NCBI RefSeq assembly: GCF_014635045.1
Contig: NZ_BMCF01000001.1
Location: forward strand, 186,001-250,000
Direction of reading: 5' to 3'
DNA length: 64,000 bases
Source: Staphylococcus nepalensis
GTDB lineage: Bacteria > Bacillota > Bacilli > Staphylococcales > Staphylococcaceae
Shown here piece by piece: positions 54,665 through 64,000 of this stretch. The notes beneath the pieces are model-generated. The model was given only the letters and a program-made list of their open reading frames with translations, was not told the origin of the DNA and made no database searches. The position numbers were made by a program, and so were the translations under genes. The first letter of the stretch is position 1. Each line of letters opens with the position of its first letter.

Positions 54665-55034
54665 ACTATTCCTTCTTTCCATTAATTAAAATGATATTAC
54701 TTACTACATTTACAAAACCGTTACAATCAATCATATTAAAAAAAGCTTAAAAATATTTATATGACGCTTATTTCTATTTAAATCGTCACTCTATATATTA
54801 AAATTATAACAATTTACACTGTATTTTGAAATAATTGTATTCTTTTATTCATAAATGACATTTTATTTTTATTTAACTGTAACCTATAGCCTATCTAATG
54901 ATGTTATAGTTGAAATCGTTGAATAAGAAACAACATATTAATAAAACAAGATGTCATTTTTTTAACACAAAAAATCAATAATTAAACAAAGTATAATTCA
55001 TTCAAACAAAAAATTAATAGGAGGATTTTTCTCA
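54665..55034. other. Divergent AT-rich interval, promoters only
   Basis: No open frame. A TTAACA near 54961, 24 bases before a TATAAT-like GTATAATTC, precedes the transglycosylase gene, but spacing is poor. Confidence 0.35.
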
Positions 55035-55397
55035 ATGAAAAAATTATTATTAGCTTCTTTTGCATCAATTACTATCGCTACAACTGGAGTTGGCCTAAAC
55101 TCAAACGCATCTATAGCTGATGCTGCAGAAACAACACAAGCAAACAATGATGTTTATAGTGAATTTATTGCTGCAGGCGGTACAAAAGCATTATGGGATC
55201 ATATTGTAATGCCAGAATCAAGCGGTAATCCGGATGCCGTAAATGAATTAGGTTACAGAGGTTTAGGACAAACTAAAGAAGCTTGGGGTACTGGTTCAGT
55301 AACAGAGCAAACTAAAGGGATGATTCAATATGCTGAAGACCGTTATGGCTCAATCGATGCAGCAATTGAATTCCGCGTTGCAAACGGCTGGTGGTAA
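55035..55397 (+). CDS. Small secreted lytic transglycosylase-like protein (IsaA/SceD C-terminal type)
   Basis: 120 residues. A signal peptide ends near ADAAETTQ. A short catalytic-type domain follows: LWDHIVMPESSGNPDAVNELGYRGLGQTKEAWGTGS, with the Glu of the transglycosylase (PESSG) and the ending VANGWW. It lacks LysM and the N-terminal half found in IsaA/SceD (about 230 residues), so it is a minimal version. It would cut the glycan strand of peptidoglycan. Start follows AGGAGG. Confidence 0.82.
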   Translation: MKKLLLASFASITIATTGVGLNSNASIADAAETTQANNDVYSEFIAAGGTKALWDHIVMPESSGNPDAVNELGYRGLGQTKEAWGTGSVTEQTKGMIQYAEDRYGSIDAAIEFRVANGWW

Positions 55398-55445
55398 AAA
55401 CATAAATAGTGAATTTACCCCTCATTATATATTTTTTTTGCTAAA

Positions 55446-55493
55446 AAAAAGCGATGTAAGTGTCTATCATATTAGATGCTTACATCGCTTTTT
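55446..55493. terminator. Bidirectional terminator
   Basis: AAAAAGCGATGTAAG pairs perfectly with CTTACATCGCTTTTT, separating the transglycosylase and CDF genes. Confidence 0.92.
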
Positions 55494-55516
55494 ATATAAA
55501 ATTTTAGTTATTTATT

Positions 55517-56386
55517 CTACTGAATTGATCTGGGTTCTGGGTGAACATAAACTGAAGATATACCCTTACTATGCATATGTTGTTCTACTTTATCGCAAAT
55601 TTGATGCGCTTCTTCTAGGGATATATTAGATTCAACCACAATGGTCACATCTACAAAGATACTACTTCCATGATAACGGCCTTTAATATTTTGAACATCT
55701 ATCACTTCTTCAATTTCTAATACATAATTTCGATAAGCCTCTAACTCTTGCTCATTAAAACCATCACTTAATGTAAAGATAGACTCTTTGAAAATACCAA
55801 AACCTGTATATATAATAAGTAAACCTAAAATAATAGCTAATATCGTATCAAAAATAGGAAAACCAAATTGCGTGAACACTAAACCAATTGCTGTCCCTAT
55901 ACTCACTAACGCATCTGATAAATTATCTTTAGCTGCAGAATTCAATGAGCTACTTTTTGTATGATTAGCAATGCTTTGGTTAATGTAAAATACAGCCAGC
56001 ATAATCAAACCACTAATGACACTGACGTAAATGTTTATAATATTAGGCGTTTCATGCTCGTCAGTCAATAACTCTGGGGCATTTTCTATAATAACCTGAA
56101 TACCGACAAACATTATGATAAACGAAACAAGTAATGATGAAATATTTTCAGATTTCAAATGACCATATGGATGGTTTTTATCTGCAGGTTTAATAGAGAT
56201 TTTTAAACCGATAATCACTGCTAATGACACAATAATATCCGTCATATTATTTAAACTATCTGCTTTAACAGCCGCTGAATTATATAAATAGCCTACTATA
56301 AATTTAATGATTGATAATATGACATAAACGGTTAAACTTAAAAACGCTCCTTTTTGAGCTGTTTTCAATTTTTCATTTTGACTCAT
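55517..56386 (-). CDS. Cation diffusion facilitator (CDF) transporter
   Basis: 289 residues. Six helices (20-210) with the metal-site pattern VKADSLNNMTDIIVS (helix II; D-x3-D variant) and SAAKDNLSDALVSIG (helix V). HPYGHLKSENIS is the conserved loop. A C-terminal ferredoxin-like cytosolic domain (215-289) ends in VYVHPEP. It exports Zn2+, Mn2+ or Fe2+ using H+. The ATG at 56386 has GAAGGTGG upstream; the open frame to 56440 does not. Confidence 0.9.
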   Translation of the reverse strand: MSQNEKLKTAQKGAFLSLTVYVILSIIKFIVGYLYNSAAVKADSLNNMTDIIVSLAVIIGLKISIKPADKNHPYGHLKSENISSLLVSFIIMFVGIQVIIENAPELLTDEHETPNIINIYVSVISGLIMLAVFYINQSIANHTKSSSLNSAAKDNLSDALVSIGTAIGLVFTQFGFPIFDTILAIILGLLIIYTGFGIFKESIFTLSDGFNEQELEAYRNYVLEIEEVIDVQNIKGRYHGSSIFVDVTIVVESNISLEEAHQICDKVEQHMHSKGISSVYVHPEPRSIQ

Positions 56387-56693
56387 CTTTATTTCCACCT
56401 TCAACATTATTGAATACTCATTATGACTTATCACCAGCATATTTACAACAATTTTTATTCAAAAATTATTTAATATAAAAACACTAATTATTTTTTTAGC
56501 CTTTCCTAATATTAATTATAATATTGAGTGAGAATAAAAAATAAGCGGAGCCGAAATCAATTGTTCTAAATAGATCTCATTACCCCGCCGGCCGTTTTAA
56601 TACTTAAATGTCGTTACCATTGTACCTTATCTTTTATTGCATCTATGAAGCCTTCCATTGTTCGCATACTGTTTAGATTCTATACGTCCTTTA
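56387..56693 (-). terminator. Interval with gtrA terminator (56534-56588)
   Basis: On the minus strand GCGGGG...CTCCGC, with GAGATC/GATTTC inside, is followed by TTATTTTTTATT. Rest of the interval: nothing recognised. Confidence 0.6.
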
Positions 56694-57074
56694 TTAGTCT
56701 CTTAAAATATATTTAGAGAGTAAAAATGTAACTGGTATTGTGATAACCAACCCTGCAAAAGGGGCTATAACTGATGAAATGCTAAACCATTGAACAAAAA
56801 TATATAATAATAAAGTTTGCATCCCCATATTGACCACTTGCGTTAATGGAAATTTCAAAAATTTCCTCCACGTTGGCGTTACTTTATAAACAAAGTAACA
56901 ATTTAAATAATATGAAATAATAAAACTGATGATAAAGCCGCTTATATGACTAACTAAATAATTCAAGTCTAGTAATTTCAATAAACAAAGATAAACGATA
57001 TAATAATTAAAAGTGTTCATGCCACCTACAATTACAAATTTAATAACTTCATAGTGCGTTTTAGTTAAATTCAT
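56694..57074 (-). CDS. GtrA-family membrane protein
   Basis: 126 residues, four helices: KFVIVGGMNTFNYYIVYLCLL, SHISGFIISFIISYYLNCYFVYK, FPLTQVVNMGMQTLLLYIF and PVTFLLSKYIL. GtrA proteins flip or assist lipid-linked sugars in cell-envelope glycosylation. No glycosyltransferase is adjacent. Start follows AAGGAG. Confidence 0.88.
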   Translation of the reverse strand: MNLTKTHYEVIKFVIVGGMNTFNYYIVYLCLLKLLDLNYLVSHISGFIISFIISYYLNCYFVYKVTPTWRKFLKFPLTQVVNMGMQTLLLYIFVQWFSISSVIAPFAGLVITIPVTFLLSKYILRD

Positions 57075-57331
57075 TATTTTACTCCTTAGTAAATTCCAAA
57101 TTATTTCGGATGATTACTATCAAAATATAAAATTACATGTATTATCTAGTATCATACTTTACCATAAAAATGTATGTCGTGTGTGATATAAACCATCCAC
57201 TTACCATATAACCAATCCACGTCTCTCATCATATTAGGCTCATCATGAACTTAAATTCAAAACAATAGTTACAAAATGACTTAACATGTTTATAATAAGG
57301 GATTAGAGACAATTTCAAAGGAGTTTCAAAC

Positions 57332-58537
57332 ATGGACAAAATTTCAAATCGTCAATTACCAACCATGGTCATTATTGTGTTGGGTATAATGACTACGTTT
57401 GGACCTTTAACTATAGATATGTATGTACCTTCATTACCAAATGTGCAAAGTGATTTTAATACTTCTGTATCGCAGGTTCAACTCACTTTATCATTTGCGA
57501 TGATTGGACTCGCTATCGGTCAATTTATCTTCGGTCCCCTATCTGACGCATATGGACGTAAAAAAATGGCTTTAATCATTATTTCAATCTATGCCATTGC
57601 CTCATTATTTGCCGTTTTTACAACCTCTATGAGCCTTTTACTTCTATTGCGACTATTTCAAGGCTTAACTGGGGGAGGCGCTATTGTTATCGCTAAAGCG
57701 ACAATGGGCGACCAACATGAAGGTAAGGCTTTAGCTAAAGGACTTGCCTCTTTACTTGTGATCAATGGCATTATTACAATTATTGCTCCAATTATAGGTG
57801 GCTATGCATTAACCATATCCAATTGGAAAGCCATATTTTTAATTTTAACTGTAGTGAGTATCATCATATTGATATTATCAATGTTGCATTTAGAAGAAAC
57901 ACATAAAACAAATCTCTCTAAATTGAATTTTAGTGCTATCTTTAAAGACTTCGGTGCCTTATTTAAAAAACCTGCATTTATTATTCCAATGGTTTTACAA
58001 GGCTTAACATACGTCATGTTATTTAGCTTTTCAGCTGCAGGACCGTTTATTACACAGAAAATTTACGACATGACTCCTCAACAATTCAGCTATTTATTTG
58101 CATTTAACGGCGTTGGGCTAATCATTATGAGTCAACTTACAGCAAAATTGGTTGCATATATGAATAGATATCTATTGTTAATTATTTTGACAACAATTCA
58201 AATAGTGGGCGTCATACTAATCATTGTAACTTTAACACTTCATCTACCATTGTGGGTGTTAATTATTGCATTCTTTTTAAACGTGTGTCCTGTAACAGGC
58301 ATAGGGCCTTTAAGTTTTGCCCTAGCGATGGAATCACGAACGGGCGGTAGTGGTAATGCCTCAAGCCTTTTAGGTTTATTCCAGTTTATACTTGGCGGCA
58401 TAATGTCACCACTTGTTGGTTTACAAGGCGAATACAGTGTTTTACCATATATCACTATTTTAGTTATAACTGCTATACTCATTATTTGTTTAGAAATTGT
58501 CTTTAAATCTATTTTATTTAATAAACAATTAAAATAG
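57332..58537 (+). CDS. Bcr/CflA-family drug efflux MFS transporter
   Basis: 401 residues, 12 helices. FGPLTIDMYVPSLPNVQSDF and FGPLSDAYGRKKM (motif A) with RLFQGLTGGGAIVIAKATMGD are the Bcr/CflA signature. It exports drugs such as chloramphenicol, bicyclomycin or sulfonamides in relatives. Monocistronic, start after AAAGGAG. Confidence 0.9.
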   Translation: MDKISNRQLPTMVIIVLGIMTTFGPLTIDMYVPSLPNVQSDFNTSVSQVQLTLSFAMIGLAIGQFIFGPLSDAYGRKKMALIIISIYAIASLFAVFTTSMSLLLLLRLFQGLTGGGAIVIAKATMGDQHEGKALAKGLASLLVINGIITIIAPIIGGYALTISNWKAIFLILTVVSIIILILSMLHLEETHKTNLSKLNFSAIFKDFGALFKKPAFIIPMVLQGLTYVMLFSFSAAGPFITQKIYDMTPQQFSYLFAFNGVGLIIMSQLTAKLVAYMNRYLLLIILTTIQIVGVILIIVTLTLHLPLWVLIIAFFLNVCPVTGIGPLSFALAMESRTGGSGNASSLLGLFQFILGGIMSPLVGLQGEYSVLPYITILVITAILIICLEIVFKSILFNKQLK

Positions 58538-58564
58538 ATATCTTATTTTAATCATTTAAATGAA

Positions 58565-58616
58565 AGAACAGGGCGAACAATTTTTAGAAAATGTGTTCTT
58601 TACCCTGTTCTTTTTT
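58565..58616 (+). terminator. Terminator of the Bcr/CflA gene
   Basis: AGAACAGGG pairs with CCCTGTTCT, inner GAACA/TGTTC, followed by TTTTTT. Confidence 0.9.
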
Positions 58617-58659
58617 ATATCTCTTGATTGAATTTTATCTACTCTATTAACATCATTTG

Positions 58660-59124
58660 TTACAAAATAGGCAACCAAATTTCTGTAACATATGCTTCTG
58701 AATTTACATCACCTGATTTATATAATTCAAAAAAAGGTGCGTTTCTCAATTCATAATCTAAAGTATGTAAGATATCTCTGTTAATGGTTTGCATCGCTCG
58801 TTTTATTGACTCTGGAACCGGTCCTTTTGCGTCAAAGACAAGGTACCTTCCTTCAGCTAAATCAACTTGTTGCCAATTATTCTGCGCTTCCTCATTCGTT
58901 ACACCGATTAAATAATGCATCTCTCCATTGGCCTTGGGTGTAAAGACGCCTAACAAGCCGTCTAAATGACGATTGCTTTGAAGTTTTAACTGATCTTTAT
59001 GGCCTGCTGCTTCGAATTCCATCCAGAATTTAAAAATATTTTCTTGTGCTTTTTGCCCAGTTATATATTCTTTTTGAACACCTATAACTGACGTTTTTGA
59101 TATTGTTTCTATTCTATATTTCAT
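58660..59124 (-). CDS. GyrI-like small-molecule binding protein
   Basis: 154 residues of the AraC effector-binding/GyrI fold: MKYRIETISKTSVIGVQKEY at the start, GEMHYLIGVTNEE, and GRYLVFDAKGPVPESIKRAMQTI, then EAYVTEIWLPI. It is free-standing, with no HTH. Such proteins bind drugs or hydrolyse cyclopropanoids in some relatives. ATG 59124 is nine bases after AAGGGG; TTG 59133 overlaps. Confidence 0.85.
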   Translation of the reverse strand: MKYRIETISKTSVIGVQKEYITGQKAQENIFKFWMEFEAAGHKDQLKLQSNRHLDGLLGVFTPKANGEMHYLIGVTNEEAQNNWQQVDLAEGRYLVFDAKGPVPESIKRAMQTINRDILHTLDYELRNAPFFELYKSGDVNSEAYVTEIWLPIL

Positions 59125-59287
59125 CTCTTCCAACCCCTTTTGGTTATTATAACTAAATTTATAAAATAATTTCTAATATTAACAATATGCTAAGCAACTT
59201 TATAGGCGCTTCACGGCAATAGATATATAATAAAAATATTAACTAGAGTTAATTGTTACTCATAAATTGAAACAGGAGTCACTCATT

Positions 59288-59896
59288 ATGAACAAAAAAA
59301 TATTAGCAGTTAAACCAATCAGTCAACTATTTCCAATCCCAATGATTATGGGATGTGAAGGTATCGCATGCGCAATGATATTACAATTCAACAATCATAA
59401 TGTGCTCGCCTCCCATATTATGAAACATTGGCCTAAACATGATAATAATCCGTACAAAGGTTATGTAGGCCATCATTTATGGGTTAAACGCGGCTACCAC
59501 CAAACAATCTTTCCAAATGCTTTAGTTCCATATTTACAAAAATATGATGCGCGTATGATTGACAGTACGGGTCAATCACTTAAAACATTATGTGACACGC
59601 TTGATCATGGCCAACCTGTTATCATTTATCACACTGTTTTAGGCCGTAAACCATTTAAACGCACTTTTAAATTTGACAATCAATCTCAGAAATTAGTCTC
59701 TAATATTCATGTCACAGTACTTATTGGTTATGATAAACATCATTATTATTATATCGATCCATTATGGTCAAGATTAAAAAAATCAATTATATTCCCTGCT
59801 ATTTTTCCAAATAAATACCAAATTATTAAAATTAAAAAAGAAAAACTAGAAGCAAGTTACAACACACCTGGTCGCATGAGCCTACATTTTCAATAA
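59288..59896 (+). CDS. C39-like cysteine peptidase-family protein
   Basis: 202 residues. MIMGCEGIACAM holds a catalytic-type Cys23, and NIHVTVLIGYDKHHYYYIDPLW holds His141 and Asp157, the papain-like triad of the Peptidase_C39_2 family. No signal peptide or ABC domain is fused. Activity is unproven. Start 59288 follows AGGAGT; an earlier TTG at 59267 precedes it. Confidence 0.78.
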   Translation: MNKKILAVKPISQLFPIPMIMGCEGIACAMILQFNNHNVLASHIMKHWPKHDNNPYKGYVGHHLWVKRGYHQTIFPNALVPYLQKYDARMIDSTGQSLKTLCDTLDHGQPVIIYHTVLGRKPFKRTFKFDNQSQKLVSNIHVTVLIGYDKHHYYYIDPLWSRLKKSIIFPAIFPNKYQIIKIKKEKLEASYNTPGRMSLHFQ

Positions 59897-59919
59897 AAGT
59901 AATTAAAACAAAACACCCA

Positions 59920-60732
59920 TTAATCAATCACAATTTGATGCATAGCCTGATCAATCTCTTGCTCTATATCAGACGTACGCCACTCTCGTTGATACCCTAA
60001 ACAAGGGCAAATATACGTCACGCCATTTTCTTCAAATGTATTTCTAAAATGAACATGGCCCATAATACTGTACTTGATATCATAACTTGTATAAATACTA
60101 TTAAAATCTGATGTACCTATAAATGCATTAAAATAATCGAATATCCTATGTGGCATAGGGACAGCAAATTTAGGATGTGTAACAATATGGGTCATTAATA
60201 TAATTTTTTTGTGTTTTACTTTTTCAATATCTTTAATTGTTTGTTTAGCAGCTATAGCTGATAATTTTCTATCTTCCATTGGCCAATCTATTTTCACTTT
60301 ATCTTGCCAAGTAGCACCATAATACTTTCTTCGTGCAAGCCGTTCCAATGAAAATTTAGAATTGGCATACGTATAATCATACCAACCTGTATTACCAACA
60401 ATGGCCCATTCATCATTGACAACATAGGGTTGATCAATTAAACAATTATCCATTTTAATATAAGTATCTAAAATTTCAGATGATGTAATCCCAGTTTCTG
60501 CTGACCAAAAATCATGATTCCCCGGGATAAATAACACTTTTATTTGCGCGTTTATTTCAATATTTTCTATAAATTGTTTCGTTCGTTGATAATGATTTGA
60601 CACATCTCCGGCAATCAATAGTAATTCAATTTGTCGTTTTTGTATGATACGAACTAAAGCTGCTTGATAGTCTTTCGGTGTTAATTGATTATGCCTATCT
60701 ACATGTAAATCAGAAATGACCCCTATTTGCAT
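59920..60732 (-). CDS. Calcineurin-like metallophosphoesterase
   Basis: 270 residues. Metal motifs are complete: GVISDLHVDRHN (D-x-H), LIAGDVSNHY (GD), FIPGNHDFW (GNHD), LMTHIVTHP and IMGHVHFRN (GH-x-H). It hydrolyses phosphoesters; substrate unknown. ATG 60732 is ten bases after AAGGAA. Confidence 0.87.
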   Translation of the reverse strand: MQIGVISDLHVDRHNQLTPKDYQAALVRIIQKRQIELLLIAGDVSNHYQRTKQFIENIEINAQIKVLFIPGNHDFWSAETGITSSEILDTYIKMDNCLIDQPYVVNDEWAIVGNTGWYDYTYANSKFSLERLARRKYYGATWQDKVKIDWPMEDRKLSAIAAKQTIKDIEKVKHKKIILMTHIVTHPKFAVPMPHRIFDYFNAFIGTSDFNSIYTSYDIKYSIMGHVHFRNTFEENGVTYICPCLGYQREWRTSDIEQEIDQAMHQIVID

Positions 60733-60954
60733 AATTATCACATTCCTTATTTATTGTAACAATTTCATTATGACATAACTCCAGTTTATTCATTAAATAT
60801 TTCGTTTTTCTCTCAATCTTAACAATTTGCATTTTATATAAAATATATTTCTTTTTCTAAAAACACCCTTAAAGCTACTTTGGAAACGATTAAAAATTAC
60901 ATACAATTGTGTTAAAGTTAAGTTTATTACATTGCAGATTGGAAGGTATTTTTT

Positions 60955-61763
60955 ATGAATAGAAAATGGACAGCCTTAATGGGTCTGTCTTTATGTTTAA
61001 CTGCTTGTGGTTATTCAAATCAAGAAGAGAACCATCGTTTATTATATTTTTGTTAGATCTCTTGATACACTTTTGCATGGGCTAGGTCATTTGTTTGTTA
61101 ATAACTATGGTATAGTCATCATTGCTATTGTTCTGATTATCCGACTATTTTTAATGCCCTTTATGTTAATCCAAGTTAAAAATATGCATCTGATGAGAGA
61201 AAAAACAAAAATAGTTCAACCACAGGTAGATGTTATCAAACAACATTTAAATGAGGCACAAACACAAGAAGACAAACGCGAAGCTAACAAAAAACTTATC
61301 ACTACTTACAAGCAATATGGTATCAATCCATTGAAAGGCCTCATTGGTTGCTTACCTATTTTAACCCAATTCCCAATATTATTTGGTCTTATTATTACAC
61401 TAAAGTTCCCTAGTAATGGTGGTATTGACCGTTTTCCATATTTTTTATGGTTCGATTTAACGAAACCTAATTTATGGATGTCATTCATCGCAGCACTTAT
61501 TTATTTTGTTCAACCTCTCGTGAATACAATACATTATCCTAAAGACCAAAGAAAAACTCACTATATATTAATGGTGCTCTCTCCCATTTTCATTACGTAC
61601 ATTTCATTACATTACATTCTGCTGCTGCACTAGGTTTGTATTGGTCATTTAGCGGGTTGTTTTTAATTTTACAATGCACTTTGCGCATACATATTATAGT
61701 AGATTAGTCAAAAAGAAGCGGTTCAATTACAACAACAAATGCATAAAACAAGGCTTAAAATAA
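60955..61763 (+). pseudogene. Decayed second copy of membrane insertase yidC/oxaA
   Basis: The 5' part has a lipoprotein signal (MNRKWTALMGLSLCLTACGY) and stops at 61054-61056 in frame. The body (VRSLDTLLHGLGHLFVNNYG, LGCLPxLxQ-like GLIGCLPILTQFPILFGL) continues in another frame. It breaks again at a TTACA-TTACA duplication (61607-61616), after which HSAAALGLYWSFSGLFLILQ resumes, and a third shift near 61672-61678 restores HFAHTYYSRLVKKK. Each shift is one or five bases. The basic C-terminal tail ends at 61763. Confidence 0.85.
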
Positions 61764-61893
61764 CTTAGTAAGTATAGCAATATGTTCCCGTTATATATTT
61801 TTTAATGAATATCATTTTGTATTTAAAAAATTTCTTTTATAAACTTTTGATGCTATAATAAATTCAATTTGGTAGACAAAGGGGGAGTTTTGT

Positions 61894-62394
61894 ATGGAAT
61901 TTACTATAAGACCCTTAACAGAAACAGATAAGCGTGGTAAAGCAATTGTTCACTATGAAAGTTGGCTAGAAACCTACAATCACCTTTCCAAAAATAATTA
62001 CTTAGAAAATCTTGATAAAGAACAATTTATTAAACAGTCTTTTTTACACAATGTGCCAACCTTAGTTGCGATTGTCGACAATGAAGTCGTAGGGTTTATA
62101 TCTTACGGTAAAACACAGTCCTCTTCTTCTTCGGATGACTGGAGTGAAATATTTGCGCTGTATTTACTAGAAGAGTATCAACGTCATATGATTGGCTATG
62201 CGCTTACACAACGCGCGTTAGAGTTGTCTTATCCTGATAATGTAACACTATGGGTAGTCGAAGAGAATGAAAATGCTATTCATTTTTATGAGCAAATTGG
62301 ATTTAAGGTAACTGATGATAAGAAACCGACTTACTTTGGAAAAACTTATAACGAAATTCGTATGGACTATATAAGAACAGAACATGATCATTAA
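61894..62394 (+). CDS. GNAT-family N-acetyltransferase
   Basis: 166 residues. The motif A region IFALYLLEEYQRHMIGYALTQRALEL corresponds to the acetyl-CoA loop with the Q/R-x-x-G-x-G/A degenerate as QRHMIGYA. VTLWVVEENENAIHFYEQIGFKVTDDK is motif B, typical of RimI-like acetyltransferases. Substrate unknown. GGGGGAG precedes the ATG. Confidence 0.85.
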   Translation: MEFTIRPLTETDKRGKAIVHYESWLETYNHLSKNNYLENLDKEQFIKQSFLHNVPTLVAIVDNEVVGFISYGKTQSSSSSDDWSEIFALYLLEEYQRHMIGYALTQRALELSYPDNVTLWVVEENENAIHFYEQIGFKVTDDKKPTYFGKTYNEIRMDYIRTEHDH

Positions 62395-62419
62395 ACTATT
62401 TTAAAAAACAAAACATAAA

Positions 62420-62452
62420 AAAATACAAGCGCTAGTGCGCTTGTATTTTTCT
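62420..62452 (+). terminator. GNAT-gene terminator
   Basis: AATACAAGCGC-TAGT-GCGCTTGTATT followed by TTT. Confidence 0.88.
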
Positions 62453-62615
62453 GTCTCACGCCTTTTCCTTTTTCTAAATCATGTCTTAACTTCTATTAAA
62501 TTAATTTTGGATATATTTTTCTCTCAAATAAGAACTTGTAAATAACATTAAATTAAATCGTTATCTAGATGGATTTTACTGCTATTCTATTACATTAACT
62601 GATTAGAAAGTATAC

Positions 62616-63260
62616 TTAATGCGTTTCTCCTAGAGCGACTTTGATATCTTCATCTGATTCAATAATGGCTTCAAGCGCAGCTTTCAATCCTTTTGCGATA
62701 GTTTGAATGGACATAGAAGGTTGTTCTGGTTTGTCTGTAACTTGTTCTGGAATAAAAGGGACATGAATAAAACCAAATTTAATATTTGGAAACTGAGTTG
62801 CTTGTAAAAACCCCAATTGATATAAAATGTGATTACATACAAACGTACCTGCTGTATTAGATAATCTTGCTGGTACACCCGCTGTTTTAATTGCCTCTGT
62901 CATACGTTTTACTGGTAAATTAGAAAAATATGCAGCGTCACCTGATGATTGTATCATCTCATCTATAGGCTGATTGCCTTCATTATCAGGTATACGTGCA
63001 TCATCTATATTGATACCTATGCGTTCTGGTGTTAATTCAAATCGACCACCAGCTTGCCCTATAGCTAAGACAATATCAAAATGGGTTGCTTTAAGTTTAT
63101 TTTCTATGGTTACTTTACTTTTGTTAAAAACTGTCGGGATTTCTAATTTTTCTATCGTATGACCTTGTATCTCGTCTGGTAATAAGTTAACCGCTTCTAA
63201 TGCTGGATTGATTGTATCGCCTCCAAAAGGGTCAAAACCTGTTACTAAAATTTTCATCAT
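62616..63260 (-). CDS. pcp: Pyroglutamyl-peptidase I
   Basis: 214 residues, complete. Catalytic residues Glu79 (FELTPERIG), Cys141 ([11 protein letters not shown]) and His165 (GFIHVPFIP) are all visible. It removes N-terminal pyroglutamate from peptides in the cytosol. It follows the DUF979 transporter gene by 40 bases. Two ATGs start the gene; both fit AAGGAGA. Confidence 0.93.
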   Translation of the reverse strand: MMKILVTGFDPFGGDTINPALEAVNLLPDEIQGHTIEKLEIPTVFNKSKVTIENKLKATHFDIVLAIGQAGGRFELTPERIGINIDDARIPDNEGNQPIDEMIQSSGDAAYFSNLPVKRMTEAIKTAGVPARLSNTAGTFVCNHILYQLGFLQATQFPNIKFGFIHVPFIPEQVTDKPEQPSMSIQTIAKGLKAALEAIIESDEDIKVALGETH

Positions 63261-63300
63261 TTGAAATCTCCTTTCATTGTTTAAATATTCATCAAATTAC

Positions 63301-64000
63301 TTAAAAAGCCCAAATGTACATCAATCCTATATGAATCAAAATCAATATAAACGCAACAGGCGCCTGGGCTTTAATAACACCAAATTCTTGTTTCATTTCT
63401 AATAGTGCGACTGGCAATGTATTAAAATTAGCAGCCATCGGTGTTAATAACGTTCCACAAAATCCACCTGTCATTGCTAGTGCACCTGCAATAACTGGAT
63501 CCCCACCTTGCGCAATAACAAAAGGAACACCAATACTTGCTGTGATAACTGTAAAAGCAGCAAATGCATTCCCCATCAACATTGTAAAAAGTACCATACC
63601 AATCACATAGGCCGCAGCACCTATTAAATGATTTCCCTCGGGCAAAAATGAGGATATCCCTTTGGAAATGACATCACCAACGCCGCTAACGGTAAATAGC
63701 ACACCTAACGCTGCCAAAAATTGTGGCAATATCCCTACTGTACCAATTTGCTGTGTTAGTCTATCACTATCATACAATACATACTTTCCATTTGGTTTTA
63801 TGACTATATAAGCAGCAATGAGTCCTAATATAGAAGACACTCCTAGTCCGATAGCTCCGCCTAATGGTGTCCAGTTTGAAACAATAACCGCAGCGACTGC
63901 CAGCACTATAGCTGGTATAAATAATTTATTTCCATATTTTTTCGAACCTTTATCTCCTTGTGTATCATTTACATCTACAATGTTTTTAATAACGACTTGT
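63301..64000 (-). CDS. DUF979-family membrane protein (5' end beyond window)
   Basis: The frame is open from the window edge (VVIKNIVDVNDTQGDKG) to a stop at 63301, so about 232 C-terminal residues are visible, with several helices (GGAIGLGVSSILGLIAAYIV, FTMLMGNAFAAFTVITA, MTGGFCGTLLTPMAANFN). DUF979 is paired with DUF969 in operons with pcp and likely forms a transporter for peptides or pyroglutamate. The order here, DUF979 then pcp, is the usual one. Confidence 0.88.
   Translation of the reverse strand, partial: QVVIKNIVDVNDTQGDKGSKKYGNKLFIPAIVLAVAAVIVSNWTPLGGAIGLGVSSILGLIAAYIVIKPNGKYVLYDSDRLTQQIGTVGILPQFLAALGVLFTVSGVGDVISKGISSFLPEGNHLIGAAAYVIGMVLFTMLMGNAFAAFTVITASIGVPFVIAQGGDPVIAGALAMTGGFCGTLLTPMAANFNTLPVALLEMKQEFGVIKAQAPVAFILILIHIGLMYIWAF

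Noticed and set aside
61007..61633. Intact 208-residue YidC starting with GTG
   Set aside because: It lacks the lipoprotein signal and the C-terminal end, both of which are present in neighbouring frames. The gene is broken, not short.

Overview
The window is AT-rich chromosomal DNA of a Staphylococcus. Many encoded proteins are recognisable staphylococcal orthologues (IruO, SarZ, an Rsp/Rbf-type regulator, NreABC, NarGHJI-NarT, NirC/NirR/NirB/NirD, ScrA). The order sarZ - small Hsp - narT - nreCBA - narIJHG - sumT - nirD - nirB - nirR, with an MFS pump next to gpmA further on, is the Staphylococcus aureus order as I recall it. An unlinked scrA, tandem hsp20 genes and an extra sugar/polyol operon point to a coagulase-negative species, perhaps of the S. 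saprophyticus/xylosus group. That last step is inference. I see no rRNA, tRNA, CRISPR array, intact transposon or prophage.

Layout. 1-3.9 kb: a Fur-boxed flavin reductase (iruO, cut by the window edge), a DUF2871 membrane protein and a copper-type pair (YcnI-like and CopC-CopD fusion). 3.9-8.2 kb: an ADH - DhaK - DhaL - RpiB operon with a divergent DeoR regulator, a cre-like site and phased operator repeats; it looks like a short-chain polyol/ketose pathway. 8.2-12.2 kb: two luciferase-like flavin monooxygenases plus a YfcC-type transporter. 12.3-24.7 kb: a structured RNA/terminator, NptA, CorA, ScrA with two operators, a leaderless amidase, a 699-residue AraC regulator, a DUF4889 protein, GltT, a TetR/epimerase pair and YxeA. 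25-26.7 kb: sarZ and two hsp20 genes behind a CtsR box. 26.7-44.2 kb: the complete nitrate/nitrite respiration island: transport (NarT, NirC), O2/nitrate sensing (NreABC), nitrate reductase (NarGHJI), sirohaem synthesis (SumT, SirC-like, NirR/SirB) and nitrite reductase (NirBD). NreC-like and Rex-like sites sit side by side at narG and nirR. 44.6-48 kb: small stress or regulatory genes (SRPBCC, HhH-NTF2 fusion, PadR pair, YceI). 48-54 kb: zinc acquisition (AdcA-ZinT under two Zur boxes), a DsbA-like lipoprotein, a DHA2 pump and a short Zur-boxed gene for a 34-residue basic protein. 54-64 kb: gpmA, a small lytic transglycosylase-like protein, a CDF transporter, GtrA, Bcr/CflA, a GyrI-like protein, a C39-like protein, a phosphoesterase, a decayed second yidC, a GNAT, pcp and the DUF979 gene.

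The main themes are redox and metal control. Oxygen and nitrate (NreABC) and NADH (Rex) would set the nar/nir genes, zinc (Zur) at least two transcription units, iron (Fur) the reductase, and CtsR the small heat shock proteins. The most interesting observations are the shared NreC/Rex promoter layout, the three Zur boxes with the 34-codon gene, the DeoR/cre-controlled ketose operon, the monooxygenase-transporter operon, the yidC2 pseudogene and a degenerate intergenic repeat that follows terminator hairpins. I found no clearly new multi-gene system; most loci map onto known families.
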